64,000 nucleotides of DNA from Verticiella alkaliphila (GCF_018904615.1 NZ_JADCNH010000002.1:62001-126000), one strand, 5' to 3'. Shown: positions 16,317-25,389, numbered from the stretch's first letter. Made by a program: numbers and translations. Notes: generated by a model not told the origin, from the sequence alone.

Positions 16317-18155
16317 TCAGGTCGGATCAGCGCTTCGGCGGCCCTGCCAGCGATTGGCAGGCACGTCGGCCAGCGTGAACAGCGCCATGGTACGCTGGAT
16401 TTCCCCTGGCATGTCGCCCACCGGGAGGGTGGCGTTCGCGGGCAGGGCCTGCGCCACCGTCTTGCTGAGCAGCAGCGGCCAGGGGTGGTGCCGTGTCTGG
16501 CGTTCGATATGCGCCGCGAGGTTGGCCACTTCGCTCACCACCGTGTAGCGCTTCTGATCCGTGCCGAAGGAGCCCAGCAGGTAGGGGCCGGCATGCATGC
16601 CGATACCGATCGATAGCGGCGGCAGCCCTTGCTCGGCGAGCGAGGCGTTCAGCGCGCTCATGCCCTCCAGGATGGCCCGCGCGGCGTCGCACGCCGCCTG
16701 GGCCTGCTCGACGTCGGTGCCGGTGCGCCAGAGCAGCAGGGCACCGTCGCCCGCAACGTTGTCCAGCATGGCGCCGTGCGCCTTGGCATGCCCCACCACG
16801 TGCGCGATTCCGCTGTCGCACCAGCGCGCCAGGTCGCCCAGGGGCAGGCGCTGGGATTGCGCGGTGTAGCCAAGGATGTCGGCCACCATCACCGTGCCCC
16901 AGCCCGTCTCGGTGGGCACCACCGCGTCGGGGCGATCGATCAGACGGCGCAGCGGGGGCGGCAGATAGGCCTCGAAGCGCTCGCGCAGCCGGGTACGCTC
17001 GTGCAACACCTGACTGAGCAGAAGCACGGCTCCTGCGAAGGCCGCAAAAGTGGCCGGTGCCGCGGCGGGCCACAGTACATGGTCCACGCGCCAGGCGATC
17101 AGGGCGCCTGCCACCGGCAGGATCACGCCGGCGGCGGTGATGGCAGCCAATCGTCGAAAGCGCCGGGCATTGGCCAGCAGCAGCGCCGCCGTGACGAACG
17201 CAAGGGCATTCATCAGATACGCTGCGTAGCGTGGCTCGTAGGGCACCTGACCACCCAGCCAGGCCTGCAGCGTGTGGGCATGCACCTCGATCCCAGGCAC
17301 GGTGTCATAGAAGGCAGAGACGACGTAGTCGCCCAAGCCCAGGGACACCCCGCCGATCAGCACGATCCCCTGGTCCAGGGTGCCTGCGGGCAACTCCCCC
17401 GCCCAGGCCCGGGCGACCGACGCGTAGCGCAGCGCCGCCGACGAGCGCCAGGGGATCGTGAGCGCGAGGCTGTCGTCCACCGGCAGGGCCAGGCTGTCGA
17501 GATCGCCGGGCACCAGCATCCAACTCGCCTCGTTCCAGCCGCCTCGGCGCACGGACCATTCACCGACACCGGTGAGCTGCGCCACGAGCGACTGCAGCAG
17601 GCTTGGGGCGCACGCGGCGGGAGGCGGGCCGTCACACACCAGCGTTGGCGCGCGGCGCATCACGCCATCCGTGTCGATGAGCGCATTGATGTGCCCGACG
17701 CGCGCGCTTTGCGCGAGCACGGCCTCGCTGCCCAGGGCGCCTTTGAAGACAGGCGTGTCAGGCGGCGGAAAGTTGGCCGGCCGCGGCGGCGCGATGGGCT
17801 GCCAGGGCCGCGCGCCACGGGTGCCAGGATCGTGCAGCATGAGCTGACCGACAACGGAAGGCTGGCGGGCGAGTGCCGCGGCGAAGGCGGCATTGCCTGC
17901 CATTTGTTCGGGCGCGGGCGGGAACACGGCGTCGATGCCGAGCAGGTTGGGCGCATGCGCCTGGCGGATGCGCGCGATGAGCTCGGCCCAGACGGCCCGT
18001 GGCCAGGGCCAGGTGCCCAGCATGTCGATCGCTTCCTCGTCGATGGCGAGGATGGTCACGGGGCCAGGGGTCGGGGGATTCAGCCGCGCGTCGAGCGTCA
18101 GCAGCGCCCCACGCAGGCGATTCTCCAGTGCGCCGCGTGTCGGCTCGAGAAACAC
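16317..18155 (-). CDS. CHASE2-domain adenylate/guanylate cyclase
   Basis: The called part has 612 residues. CHASE2 extracellular sensor domain at about 10-320 (ILAIDEEAIDMLGTWPWPRA, GIDAVFPP, VLIGGVSLGLGDYV), three membrane helices at about 325-395, then a class III cyclase domain (VMVADILGYTAQSQ, DNVAGDGALLLW, SIGIGMHAGPYLLGSFG). The metal Asp of VADI is present. The GTG at 18155 falls inside what reads as the first membrane helix: the same frame upstream encodes RPRFLRTVFVALSLALAALV but contains no ATG, GTG or TTG up to the FecR stop. The true start may therefore be a rare codon (ATA or CTG) or follow a sequence error. It probably makes cAMP or cGMP in response to an envelope signal. Confidence 0.8.
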   Translation of the reverse strand: MFLEPTRGALENRLRGALLTLDARLNPPTPGPVTILAIDEEAIDMLGTWPWPRAVWAELIARIRQAHAPNLLGIDAVFPPAPEQMAGNAAFAAALARQPSVVGQLMLHDPGTRGARPWQPIAPPRPANFPPPDTPVFKGALGSEAVLAQSARVGHINALIDTDGVMRRAPTLVCDGPPPAACAPSLLQSLVAQLTGVGEWSVRRGGWNEASWMLVPGDLDSLALPVDDSLALTIPWRSSAALRYASVARAWAGELPAGTLDQGIVLIGGVSLGLGDYVVSAFYDTVPGIEVHAHTLQAWLGGQVPYEPRYAAYLMNALAFVTAALLLANARRFRRLAAITAAGVILPVAGALIAWRVDHVLWPAAAPATFAAFAGAVLLLSQVLHERTRLRERFEAYLPPPLRRLIDRPDAVVPTETGWGTVMVADILGYTAQSQRLPLGDLARWCDSGIAHVVGHAKAHGAMLDNVAGDGALLLWRTGTDVEQAQAACDAARAILEGMSALNASLAEQGLPPLSIGIGMHAGPYLLGSFGTDQKRYTVVSEVANLAAHIERQTRHHPWPLLLSKTVAQALPANATLPVGDMPGEIQRTMALFTLADVPANRWQGRRSADPT

Positions 18156-18250
18156 CAGTGCCGCCAGCGCAAGCGACAGGGCGACGAAGACCGTGCGCAG
18201 AAAGCGTGGGCGAGAGACCGAGGGTGGCGAGCCGGCAGGGCCTGGGCGGG

Positions 18251-19612
18251 CTATCGCTGCCCCCAGATGACCACGCCATGCAGTTGACCGTCTTCGAACG
18301 TGCGCTGCACCGTGGTGACCGCGCTGTCCAGATTCTTGCCGATGGCCCCCGTCACCAGGGAGTCCGACCGGGCGGGGTCAGAGTGCAGGAAGCCGCGCTC
18401 GTTGATGACGCCGCTCGCGCTCGTGGCATAGGTGGCGCCGTTGCCCTCGAAGCTGCTGCGGGTGTCGAAGCTGCGCTGGTTGAAATCCACGCTGAGGGTG
18501 CCGGCACCCACGGCCAGCGTCGTGTTGCCCGTGGGCGAGATCAGCATGCCTTCACCGCCAGCGGCGAGGAAGTCGGCCCGACCGGTGCGCGGCAGATCCG
18601 TCGCGCGGGACTCTAGCCCGGCCACATACACCGTGTTGGCGAGCTGAGCCGCCTTGCCGGCGGCGCGCAGTTGCGAAGCCAGCAGCACCTCATCGTTGCC
18701 TGCCTTGCCGATCGCATCCCAACGGCCCCAGTAGGCGTCCGTGGGCATCGTCACGGCCACGGGCGGAATCTCGGGCTGGACGGGCGGCAAGGACACGCCG
18801 GGCTGGCCCGGTGAGGGTGCGGCGGGATCGGGTGCAGGTGCCGGGGCCGGCGTGGCAGGCAGTTCGAGCACGGTATCTGGCTTGGAGCGGTTGACCGACT
18901 CCGAGGTGCCTGCCCGCACGCTCGCGACCGGCTCCTGCGGATGCGGCACGGCCGTGCTGTCCGGGCTCGTCGCCGGATCCTGAACGAGACGGGGGGACGG
19001 ATTGCCCACGGCGACTTCCACATAGCGGCCGTCGGCGCTGGGCGCAGCACCCAGCAGCAGCCCGCCGCTGGTGCAGGCGCCGAAGGCATCGGCCGCGCAG
19101 CCCGAGCCCAGGGCGGCGACGACGACAGCGCCGCTGTTGACGGCCACGCGTGAGCGCGCGTTGTCAGTGGCGACCACGAAATCGGTACCGCGCACGCCCA
19201 CGGCCGCGACAGGCGTATTGAGACGGAACGCGTCCTTGTTGACCTCGCCCACGCCACCGGTGACCGAGCGCGCCACGCCTTCGCGCAATTGATAGCGCAC
19301 GCGATCCGTGGCCACGTCGCCCTGGTAATCGAAGACGTCGATATGGAATTCGGACAGGGGCCGCACGGCGACCATGCCGCCATCGGCCATGCGCACGTGC
19401 ACGAAGCCGCCTTCGCCGGTGAAGAGGGTCTGTCCCGCCTTGAGTGCGGCGCCGCGTGCGAGCGGCGTGCGGCCCGCCTCTGTCTGGACGAAGGCAGGGC
19501 CCGCGACCAGCACGACTTCGCCGGCGGCAGGGGCGGCCGCGTGCGCGGACACGCTTCCCGTGAGGGCAAGACACAGCGCGCCCAGGCGCGCGACAGGCAG
19601 CGGCGAAGACAT
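18251..19612 (-). CDS. FecR-domain periplasmic protein with C-terminal TbpB-like barrel domain
   Basis: The protein has 453 residues with a signal peptide (LGALCLALTGSVSAHAAAPA). FecR domain at about 40-150 (GQTLFTGEGGFVHVRMADGG, RLNTPVAAVGVRGTDFVV). A Pro/Ala-rich linker (about 255-300) leads to a C-terminal domain with GTLSVDFNQRSFDTR and AYWGRW, resembling the small beta-barrels of transferrin-binding/factor-H-type lipoproteins. The ATG at 19612 was chosen over a longer frame lacking a signal peptide. It is the first gene of the FecR/CHASE2-cyclase/barrel operon. Unlike FecR proper it has no adjacent sigma factor. Confidence 0.82.
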   Translation of the reverse strand: MSSPLPVARLGALCLALTGSVSAHAAAPAAGEVVLVAGPAFVQTEAGRTPLARGAALKAGQTLFTGEGGFVHVRMADGGMVAVRPLSEFHIDVFDYQGDVATDRVRYQLREGVARSVTGGVGEVNKDAFRLNTPVAAVGVRGTDFVVATDNARSRVAVNSGAVVVAALGSGCAADAFGACTSGGLLLGAAPSADGRYVEVAVGNPSPRLVQDPATSPDSTAVPHPQEPVASVRAGTSESVNRSKPDTVLELPATPAPAPAPDPAAPSPGQPGVSLPPVQPEIPPVAVTMPTDAYWGRWDAIGKAGNDEVLLASQLRAAGKAAQLANTVYVAGLESRATDLPRTGRADFLAAGGEGMLISPTGNTTLAVGAGTLSVDFNQRSFDTRSSFEGNGATYATSASGVINERGFLHSDPARSDSLVTGAIGKNLDSAVTTVQRTFEDGQLHGVVIWGQR

Positions 19613-19698
19613 GGTGAGATACGAGTTACGTTTTCGAATCAATGAGTATATCTTTGATACAGTGGTTGTGGTGCCGATGCCGCGCTTCGCGTTTGCCA

Positions 19699-19727
19699 TT
19701 GACACCTTGCAGGGAACCTGATGAAAT
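19699..19727 (+). promoter_or_regulatory. Sigma-70-type promoter for rpmH operon
   Basis: TTGACA (19699-19704) and TGAAAT (19722-19727) are separated by 17 bases, about 85 bases before the rpmH start. The -35 is a perfect match and the -10 matches four of six. Confidence 0.6.
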
Positions 19728-19761
19728 GATTGGCTTTGCGAAGTTTTACGCATATATCACC

Positions 19762-19787
19762 ATTGCAATTGGCCTCTCGATTGCAAT
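19762..19787. repeat. Two copies of self-palindromic ATTGCAAT
   Basis: ATTGCAAT occurs at 19762-19769 and 19780-19787, start to start 18 bases, in the rpmH leader. Each copy is itself a palindrome. It may be a protein site or chance in a locally AT-richer region. Confidence 0.35.
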
Positions 19788-19810
19788 AAAACCTCATTGC
19801 CGAGCCCGCC

Positions 19811-19945
19811 ATGAAACGCACCTATCAGCCTTCCGTTGCCCGTCGCAAGCGCACCCACGGTTTTCGCGTCCGCATGAAGACCCGTGGCGGCCGCGCCGTC
19901 ATCAACGCGCGTCGCGCCAAGGGCCGCAAGCGTCTGGCCGTCTAA
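19811..19945 (+). CDS. rpmH: 50S ribosomal protein L34
   Basis: The protein has 44 residues: [20 protein letters not shown] through KGRKRLAV, the canonical L34 sequence, highly basic and full length. L34 is a small protein of the large ribosomal subunit. The gene starts the conserved rpmH-rnpA-yidD-yidC block. It was too short to be listed among long frames and was found by direct reading. Confidence 0.98.
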   Translation: MKRTYQPSVARRKRTHGFRVRMKTRGGRAVINARRAKGRKRLAV

Positions 19946-20112
19946 GCCATGCGCCTCGTGCGCCGTTGCCGTTTCGGCAGCCGCGCCGCGGCGTGCGCGC
20001 CTTGCACGGCTTGCCGTGTCGAGCGTCACGCCTCACGCAGTAGTGTAGTACCGAAAGCCTGCCTGTTCGTCGTCCGTTGCCTTGGCTCGGACGGCATTGG
20101 CTTGGCCGCGTG

Positions 20113-20505
20113 ATGTCGACCTTGTCGTTCCCCCGGTCGGCGCGTCTTCTGACGCCCGATGCCTTTGCCGGACCGCTCAAGGGCCGCCGTGTCGCCACGG
20201 GTGCGTTGCTCATGCTGCACGCCGGGCCGGCCGTGGCGGGGGTTCCCCGACTCGGCCTCGTCGTCGGCAAGCGTCACGCGCCGCTCGCGGTCACGCGCAA
20301 CGCCATCAAGCGCGTCGTGCGTGAAGCCTTCCGTCATCAGGCGGCCACGCTGCCGCCGGCAGACTACGCCATGCGCCTGCACCGTCGTGTGGGCGAGCTG
20401 AGTCTGACCGTGCTCAAGCGCCAGGTGCGTGCCGAAGCCGATGCCCACTTCGCGCGGGCTCGACGTCAAGCAGGCCCCAGGCCCAATCCCGGAGGACAGC
20501 CCTGA
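20113..20505 (+). CDS. rnpA: Ribonuclease P protein component
   Basis: The protein has 130 residues and is basic. The family RNR-type motif is seen as [15 protein letters not shown] at about 60-74, with [19 protein letters not shown] before it. RnpA binds the RNase P RNA and helps process tRNA 5' ends. The ATG at 20113 begins [18 protein letters not shown], matching the usual N-terminus; a longer upstream frame is unsupported. The C-terminal tail is longer than in E. coli, as in Bordetella-like homologues. The stop overlaps the yidD start. Confidence 0.96.
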   Translation: MSTLSFPRSARLLTPDAFAGPLKGRRVATGALLMLHAGPAVAGVPRLGLVVGKRHAPLAVTRNAIKRVVREAFRHQAATLPPADYAMRLHRRVGELSLTVLKRQVRAEADAHFARARRQAGPRPNPGGQP

Positions 20506-20774
20506 TGTCCATGCGCCGCGTCGCCAAGGCGACTCTGTTGCTTCCCATCCGGTTCTACCAGATCGTCGTCAGCCCCTGGCTGGCGCCGTCGTGTCGCTTC
20601 GAGCCGACCTGTTCCGGCTATGCCCAGGAAGCCATCCAGGTGCATGGTCCGGCATACGGCAGCTATCTCGCGTTGCGCCGTCTCTGCCGGTGCCACCCGT
20701 GGGGCGGCACCGGTCACGATCCCGTCCCGCCCGAACGCCGCGCCGCCTCGGCCGACCAGCCCGGCGGCCAATAG
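20505..20774 (+). CDS. yidD: Membrane protein insertion efficiency factor YidD
   Basis: The protein has 89 residues with the hallmark [20 protein letters not shown] and [17 protein letters not shown], both containing the conserved cysteines. YidD assists insertion of inner-membrane proteins with YidC. GGAGGA at 20491-20496 precedes the ATG at 20505, which overlaps the rnpA stop (TGATG). It lies between rnpA and yidC as in most proteobacteria. Confidence 0.96.
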   Translation: MSMRRVAKATLLLPIRFYQIVVSPWLAPSCRFEPTCSGYAQEAIQVHGPAYGSYLALRRLCRCHPWGGTGHDPVPPERRAASADQPGGQ

Positions 20775-20851
20775 CGGCTACACTCTGGCGGGCCCGCGGC
20801 GCCCCCGGCCGACCGCCTCCACGATCCTTTATCCGGCTACCTGCACAGTTC

Positions 20852-22534
20852 ATGGATACACGACGCACCATCCTCTGGATGATCTTCTCCTTCTCGCTGC
20901 TGTTCCTCTGGAACAACTGGCAGGTTCACAATGGCAAGCCGTCGCTGTTCGGCGGCACGCCGCCGGCCACGCAGGCCGAGGCCGCGAACGAGGGCGTCTC
21001 GCCCCAGCCGCAGCCGGGCGCCGATGGCGTGCCGATCCCGCAAGAGGTCACCGCCCCCGCCAGCGCCGTGCCGAGCACGACCGCCGCGCCGGTGCAGACG
21101 CAGGCCGAGCCTGTCGTGGTCACGACCGACGTGGTTCGCCTCACCTTCGATCCGGTGGGCGCGCGCGTGGTCAAGGCCGAGCTGCTCAAGTACGGCGCCG
21201 TCGACGATGCCAATCAGCCCGTGGTGCTGCTCGATAGCCGCCCCGGCCTGACCTACGTGGCCGAGACGGGCACCGTGGGCCAGCAAGGTGCTGCATTCCC
21301 GACGCACCGCACCCCGTTCCAGGTGACCAGCACCCAGCGCGAGCTTACCGGCGACACCCTGGAAGTGGCCTTCGAAGCCACCAGCGGCGGCGTGCGCGTG
21401 GTCAAGACCTACACGCTGCACCGTGGCCGCTACGACATCGGCGTGCGCCATGACGTGACCAACGTGGGCGACGCCCCGGTGGCCCCGTCGGTGTACCTGC
21501 AGCTCACCCGCGACGGCAGCAAGCCGGCTGGCGAATCGAGCTTCTACAGCACCTTCACGGGTCCGGCGGTCTACAGCGAAGCCGACAAGTTCCAGAAGAT
21601 CTCCTTCACGGACATCGACCGCAACCGTGCCACCTTCACGACCGGTGCCAACAACGGCTGGATCGCGATGGTGCAGCACTACTTCGTGAGCGCCTGGGTG
21701 CCGCAGGAAGGCACGCAGCGCACCAACGGTGTCGTGTCGCTGGGCAACAACCTGTATGCCGTGCGCACCATCGAGTCGATGGGCACCATCGCCCCGCAGG
21801 AGTCCCGTGCCTCCGACGCGCAGCTGTGGGTCGGTCCGCAGGACCAGAAGGCACTGGAGCAGGTGGCGCCTGGCCTGGGCCTGGTAGTCGACTACGGCTG
21901 GCTCACCGTTATCGCCAAGCCGTTGTTCGCCATCATGACCTGGCTCTTCAGCATGATCGGCAACTGGGGTTGGACCATCGTTGCATTGACCGTGCTGATC
22001 AAGCTGGTGTTCTTCCCGCTGTCGGCCGCGAGCTATCGCTCGATGGCCAAGATGAAGCAGGTTGCGCCTCGCCTTCAGGCGCTGAAGGAGCGTTTCGGCG
22101 ACGACAAGCAGAAGCTGAACGCGGCCATGATGGAGATGTACCGCACCGAGAAGATCAATCCGCTGGGCGGCTGCCTGCCGATCCTCGTGCAGATCCCGGT
22201 GTTCATCTCGCTGTACTGGGTGCTGCTGGCCAGCGTGGAAATGCGCGGTGCGCCGTGGATCCTCTGGATCCAGGATCTCTCCGTGCGTGACCCGTGGTTC
22301 ATCCTGCCGGCGGTCATGATGGCCACCATGTTCCTGCAGATCAAGCTGAACCCGACGCCGCCGGATCCCCTGCAGGCCAAGGTAATGATGGCCATGCCGC
22401 TGATCTTCGGCGGGATGATGTTCTTCTTCCCGTCCGGCCTGGTGCTGTACTGGGTGGTCAACAACATCCTGTCGATCGGCCAGCAGTGGTACATCACGCG
22501 CAAGATCGCGAACGCGCCGGCCAAGGCCGCCTGA
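20852..22534 (+). CDS. yidC: Membrane protein insertase YidC
   Basis: The protein has 560 residues. N-terminal anchor helix (RRTILWMIFSFSLLFLWNNW), large periplasmic beta domain (about 75-350), then the conserved insertase core with helices around GWTIVALTVLIKLVFFPLSA, KMKQVAPRLQALKERFGDDK, NPLGGCLPILVQIPVFISLY and FPSGLVLYWVVNNILSIGQQ. YidC inserts and folds inner-membrane proteins alone or with SecYEG. The ATG at 20852 gives the normal N-terminus and family length. A strong terminator follows. Confidence 0.98.
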   Translation: MDTRRTILWMIFSFSLLFLWNNWQVHNGKPSLFGGTPPATQAEAANEGVSPQPQPGADGVPIPQEVTAPASAVPSTTAAPVQTQAEPVVVTTDVVRLTFDPVGARVVKAELLKYGAVDDANQPVVLLDSRPGLTYVAETGTVGQQGAAFPTHRTPFQVTSTQRELTGDTLEVAFEATSGGVRVVKTYTLHRGRYDIGVRHDVTNVGDAPVAPSVYLQLTRDGSKPAGESSFYSTFTGPAVYSEADKFQKISFTDIDRNRATFTTGANNGWIAMVQHYFVSAWVPQEGTQRTNGVVSLGNNLYAVRTIESMGTIAPQESRASDAQLWVGPQDQKALEQVAPGLGLVVDYGWLTVIAKPLFAIMTWLFSMIGNWGWTIVALTVLIKLVFFPLSAASYRSMAKMKQVAPRLQALKERFGDDKQKLNAAMMEMYRTEKINPLGGCLPILVQIPVFISLYWVLLASVEMRGAPWILWIQDLSVRDPWFILPAVMMATMFLQIKLNPTPPDPLQAKVMMAMPLIFGGMMFFFPSGLVLYWVVNNILSIGQQWYITRKIANAPAKAA

Positions 22535-22555
22535 TCCGCCTTGCCGTGTGAATGA

Positions 22556-22588
22556 CGAAGGGCCTTCGCAAGAGGGCCCTTCGTTTTT
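22556..22588. terminator. Rho-independent terminator after yidC
   Basis: CGAAGGGCC pairs with GGCCCTTCG across a 10-base loop and is followed by TTTTT (22584-22588). It closes the rpmH-yidC operon and separates it from the convergent gamma-glutamyltransferase gene. Confidence 0.9.
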
Positions 22589-22642
22589 GCACCACACCCA
22601 GTGCGACGATGGCGGTCCGGCAGGACGCCGGACCTCTTCCGC

Positions 22643-24241
22643 TCAGGAGCCCACGGCCTGACCGTCGCGCCGGCCATCGGAGCCGGCGATGTAGCTGCCG
22701 TTGTCCTGGCGCACGATCAGCTGGGCCGAACCGAACTCCAGGCTGCTGGCGGGTTGCAGGTCCAGCGGGTGGCCCCAGCCGCGCAGGGCCTCCACGGTGG
22801 CTTGCGGCACGTGGGATTCCAGCATGACGGTGTCACCCTTCTCGACGCGAAAGCGCGGGGCATCGCTGGCCGCCTGCGGATTGCGGCCCAGATCGACCAA
22901 CTGGCGCATCACCTGCACGTGGCCTTGCGCCTGCATGTTGCCGCCCATCACGCCGAAGCTGCACCACGGCTTGCCGCCGCGCGTGATGAAACCCGGGATG
23001 ATGGTGTGCAACGGGCGCTTGCGCGGCGCGACCTGGTTGCGGTGACCCTGAGCGAGCGTGAAGCCGCAGCCGCGATTGTGCAACGAGATCCCGAGATCGG
23101 GCACCACGACGCCCGAGCCGAAGCCGTGGTAATTCGACTGGATGAAGGACACCTGCGTGCCGCCCGCGTCAGCGGTGGTGAGGTAGACCGTACCGCCCTG
23201 GCCAGGGGTGCCCGCACCCGGTTTGGCGCTCGTGCCACGACGGATCAGCGCGGCGCGCCGACGCAGGTAATCCGGATCGAGCAGCTGCTGCGTGAGTTCG
23301 CCCATGTGATCGGCATCGGCCACGTGGGCGTGCAGATCCGCGAAGGCCAGCTTCATGGCTTCGATGGGGTCGTGAAAGAGGCTTGCCGGGTCGTCCGCGC
23401 GCGGCGGCTCCAGGTTGTCCAACATGCCCAGCGCCATCAGCGCCGCGATGCCCTGGCCGTTGGGCGGGATCTCGTGCAGCACGTAGTCGTCGCGATAGCG
23501 CATACCGATCGGTTCGACCCATTCCGTCGTGTGTTCGGCCAGGTCTTCACGGGTAAGGGCGCCGCCCGTCTCGCGGGCGTAGGCAGCCAGGCGCTCGGCG
23601 ATCTCGCCACGATAGAAATCCTCGCCATGGCTCTCGGCGATGCGGCGCAGCGTGCGCGCCTGCGCGGGGTAGCGCCAGATGTCGCCCGCGGCGGGCGGCT
23701 TGCCGTCCACCAGGAAGGCCTCGGCAAAGCCGGGCTGATCCTTGAGCTTGACGGCTTGCGTGGCCCATTGGCGAGCGATGGTGGGCGACACCGGAAAGCC
23801 TTCTTCCGCGTAGGCGATCGCCGGCTCGAAGAGTTGGGCGAAAGGCAGCTTGCCGAAGCGCTTGGACAAGGCCGCCCAGCCGGACACCTGGCCGGGCACC
23901 GTGACCGTCTCCCAGCCCAGGCCCGGCATGGCGGAGAGCCCGGCGAAGCGCTCGGGGGTCCAGGCCGCGGGCGCGCGGCCCGAGGCGTTCAGGCCATAGA
24001 GCTTGCCCTCGTGCCAGACCAGCACGAAATTGTCGCCGCCGATGCCGTTCATCACGGGCTCGACCACCGTCAGGGTGATCGCGCTGGCGATGGCGGCATC
24101 GACGGCGTTGCCGCCGGCCAGCAGCATGCGCAGCCCGGCCTGGGCGGCCAGCGGCTGGCTGGTGCTGACGATGTTGCGCGCCACCAGGGGTTGGCGCCGC
24201 GTCTCAGTGGGCAGCGTCCAGAAGTCATCGGGATAGGACAT
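22643..24241 (-). CDS. Gamma-glutamyltransferase family protein
   Basis: The protein has 532 residues. Typical sequences are LAAQAGLRMLLAGGNAVDAA, GRAPAAWTPERF, the processing/nucleophile Thr in GQGGTVYLTTAD (about 350), and SNYHGFGSGVVVPDLGISLH. The family cleaves itself at that Thr and transfers or hydrolyses gamma-glutamyl groups; some members are cephalosporin acylases or act on other amides. GGAGA before the ATG at 24241 supports the start, and the longer frame is not needed. No signal peptide is seen, so a cytoplasmic enzyme is likely. It is downstream of a Bug receptor and a GntR regulator. Confidence 0.9.
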   Translation of the reverse strand: MSYPDDFWTLPTETRRQPLVARNIVSTSQPLAAQAGLRMLLAGGNAVDAAIASAITLTVVEPVMNGIGGDNFVLVWHEGKLYGLNASGRAPAAWTPERFAGLSAMPGLGWETVTVPGQVSGWAALSKRFGKLPFAQLFEPAIAYAEEGFPVSPTIARQWATQAVKLKDQPGFAEAFLVDGKPPAAGDIWRYPAQARTLRRIAESHGEDFYRGEIAERLAAYARETGGALTREDLAEHTTEWVEPIGMRYRDDYVLHEIPPNGQGIAALMALGMLDNLEPPRADDPASLFHDPIEAMKLAFADLHAHVADADHMGELTQQLLDPDYLRRRAALIRRGTSAKPGAGTPGQGGTVYLTTADAGGTQVSFIQSNYHGFGSGVVVPDLGISLHNRGCGFTLAQGHRNQVAPRKRPLHTIIPGFITRGGKPWCSFGVMGGNMQAQGHVQVMRQLVDLGRNPQAASDAPRFRVEKGDTVMLESHVPQATVEALRGWGHPLDLQPASSLEFGSAQLIVRQDNGSYIAGSDGRRDGQAVGS

Positions 24242-24411
24242 GAGGTCTCCGTGCATCATGAAATGGCAAGAAGGGACAGCGGCCTCGCAGCCGCTGTCCC
24301 GGTCATTCGTGCGTCCGTCCATCCGGGACGGCGCCTGCCCGGATCGAAGGTCCGGGCGGCCTTGGGTGCTGGCGTCATGGCCGGACCGTTGTCCGGCCCC
24401 GGGGCAGCGGA

Positions 24412-25389
24412 TCAGTTCGGCTTCACGCCCGCCTGTTCGATGAGCGCCTGGGTGCGCGGGCGCTCGGCAGCGATGAGCGCATCGAACGCGGCGCGGTCGG
24501 CCGGCAGGATCTCGGCGCCGGTCTTGGCAAGCTGCGCCTGGAAGTCGTCGTCCTTCACGATCTTCTGCACCGCCGCCGACACCTTCTCGATCACCTCGGG
24601 CGGGGTGCCGCCGGGCGCCACCAGACCATACCAGGGGGCGATGTCGAATCCGGGATAGCCTTGCTCGGCCACGGTGGGGATGTCCGGCGCCATGTCCGAG
24701 CGCTCCCCGGTGGAGATCGCCAGGGCATTCAGCGCGCCCGTGTTCACCTGCGGCAGCGCGGTCATGATGGTATCGAAGTACATCGAGACCTGCCCGCCGA
24801 GGAGCGCCGGAATCGCTTCACCGGCGCCCTTGTAGGGCACGTGCAGCAGATCGATGCCGGCCTGCTGCTTGAGCAGTTCGCCGGCCAGGTGCGACGTGGT
24901 CCCCGTGCCAAAGGACGCATAGCTGAGCTTGCCCGGATTGGCCTTGGCGTAGGCCACCATCTCCTCCAGCGTCTTGAACGGCATGGCCGGGCTGGACAGG
25001 AGCACATTGGGGGTCTGAGCGACGAGCGCGATCTTCTCGAAGGATTCGGGGTCGTAGCTCAGGTTGGGCATCATCAGGGCATTGGTGACCATCGATGCGG
25101 GGCCCGACATCAGGAGCGTATAGCCGTCCGGCTTGGCGCGCGCGGCGGCCGTGCTGCCGATGGCCGCTGCGGCGCCGGGGCGGTTCTCCACCACGACGCT
25201 CTGGCCGAGTTCCTTGCCGAGCGCGACGCCGAGCTGACGGGTGATGAGATCCGTGGCCGAGCCGGCCTGGAACGGCACGATGATCTGGATGGGCCGCTGG
25301 GGCCAGTCGGTGGACGCGGCCGTCGCGGCAGCGGCGACGCCGAGGCCGGCCGTCAGGAAGAGGACAGAGCAAACGCGGGAGAGAGTCAC
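24412..25389 (-). CDS. Bug/TctC-family periplasmic solute-binding protein
   Basis: The protein has 325 residues with a signal peptide (LFLTAGLGVAAAATAAS) and motifs IQIIVPFQAGSATDLITRQL and VVENRPGAAAAIGS. It starts with GTG at 25389 behind AGGAA. Between a GntR-family regulator and a gamma-glutamyltransferase-like enzyme, it probably captures the substrate used by that enzyme; no membrane permease genes of a TTT system are nearby. Confidence 0.9.
   Translation of the reverse strand: MTLSRVCSVLFLTAGLGVAAAATAASTDWPQRPIQIIVPFQAGSATDLITRQLGVALGKELGQSVVVENRPGAAAAIGSTAAARAKPDGYTLLMSGPASMVTNALMMPNLSYDPESFEKIALVAQTPNVLLSSPAMPFKTLEEMVAYAKANPGKLSYASFGTGTTSHLAGELLKQQAGIDLLHVPYKGAGEAIPALLGGQVSMYFDTIMTALPQVNTGALNALAISTGERSDMAPDIPTVAEQGYPGFDIAPWYGLVAPGGTPPEVIEKVSAAVQKIVKDDDFQAQLAKTGAEILPADRAAFDALIAAERPRTQALIEQAGVKPN

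Noticed and set aside
19613-19810. Chromosome origin next to rpmH
   Set aside because: No DnaA-box (TTATCCACA-like) cluster and no dnaA gene are seen; the region is only a promoter/leader.
22601-24658. 685-codon open frame opposite gamma-glutamyltransferase
   Set aside because: Antisense shadow of a clear family member, with no recognisable domain.
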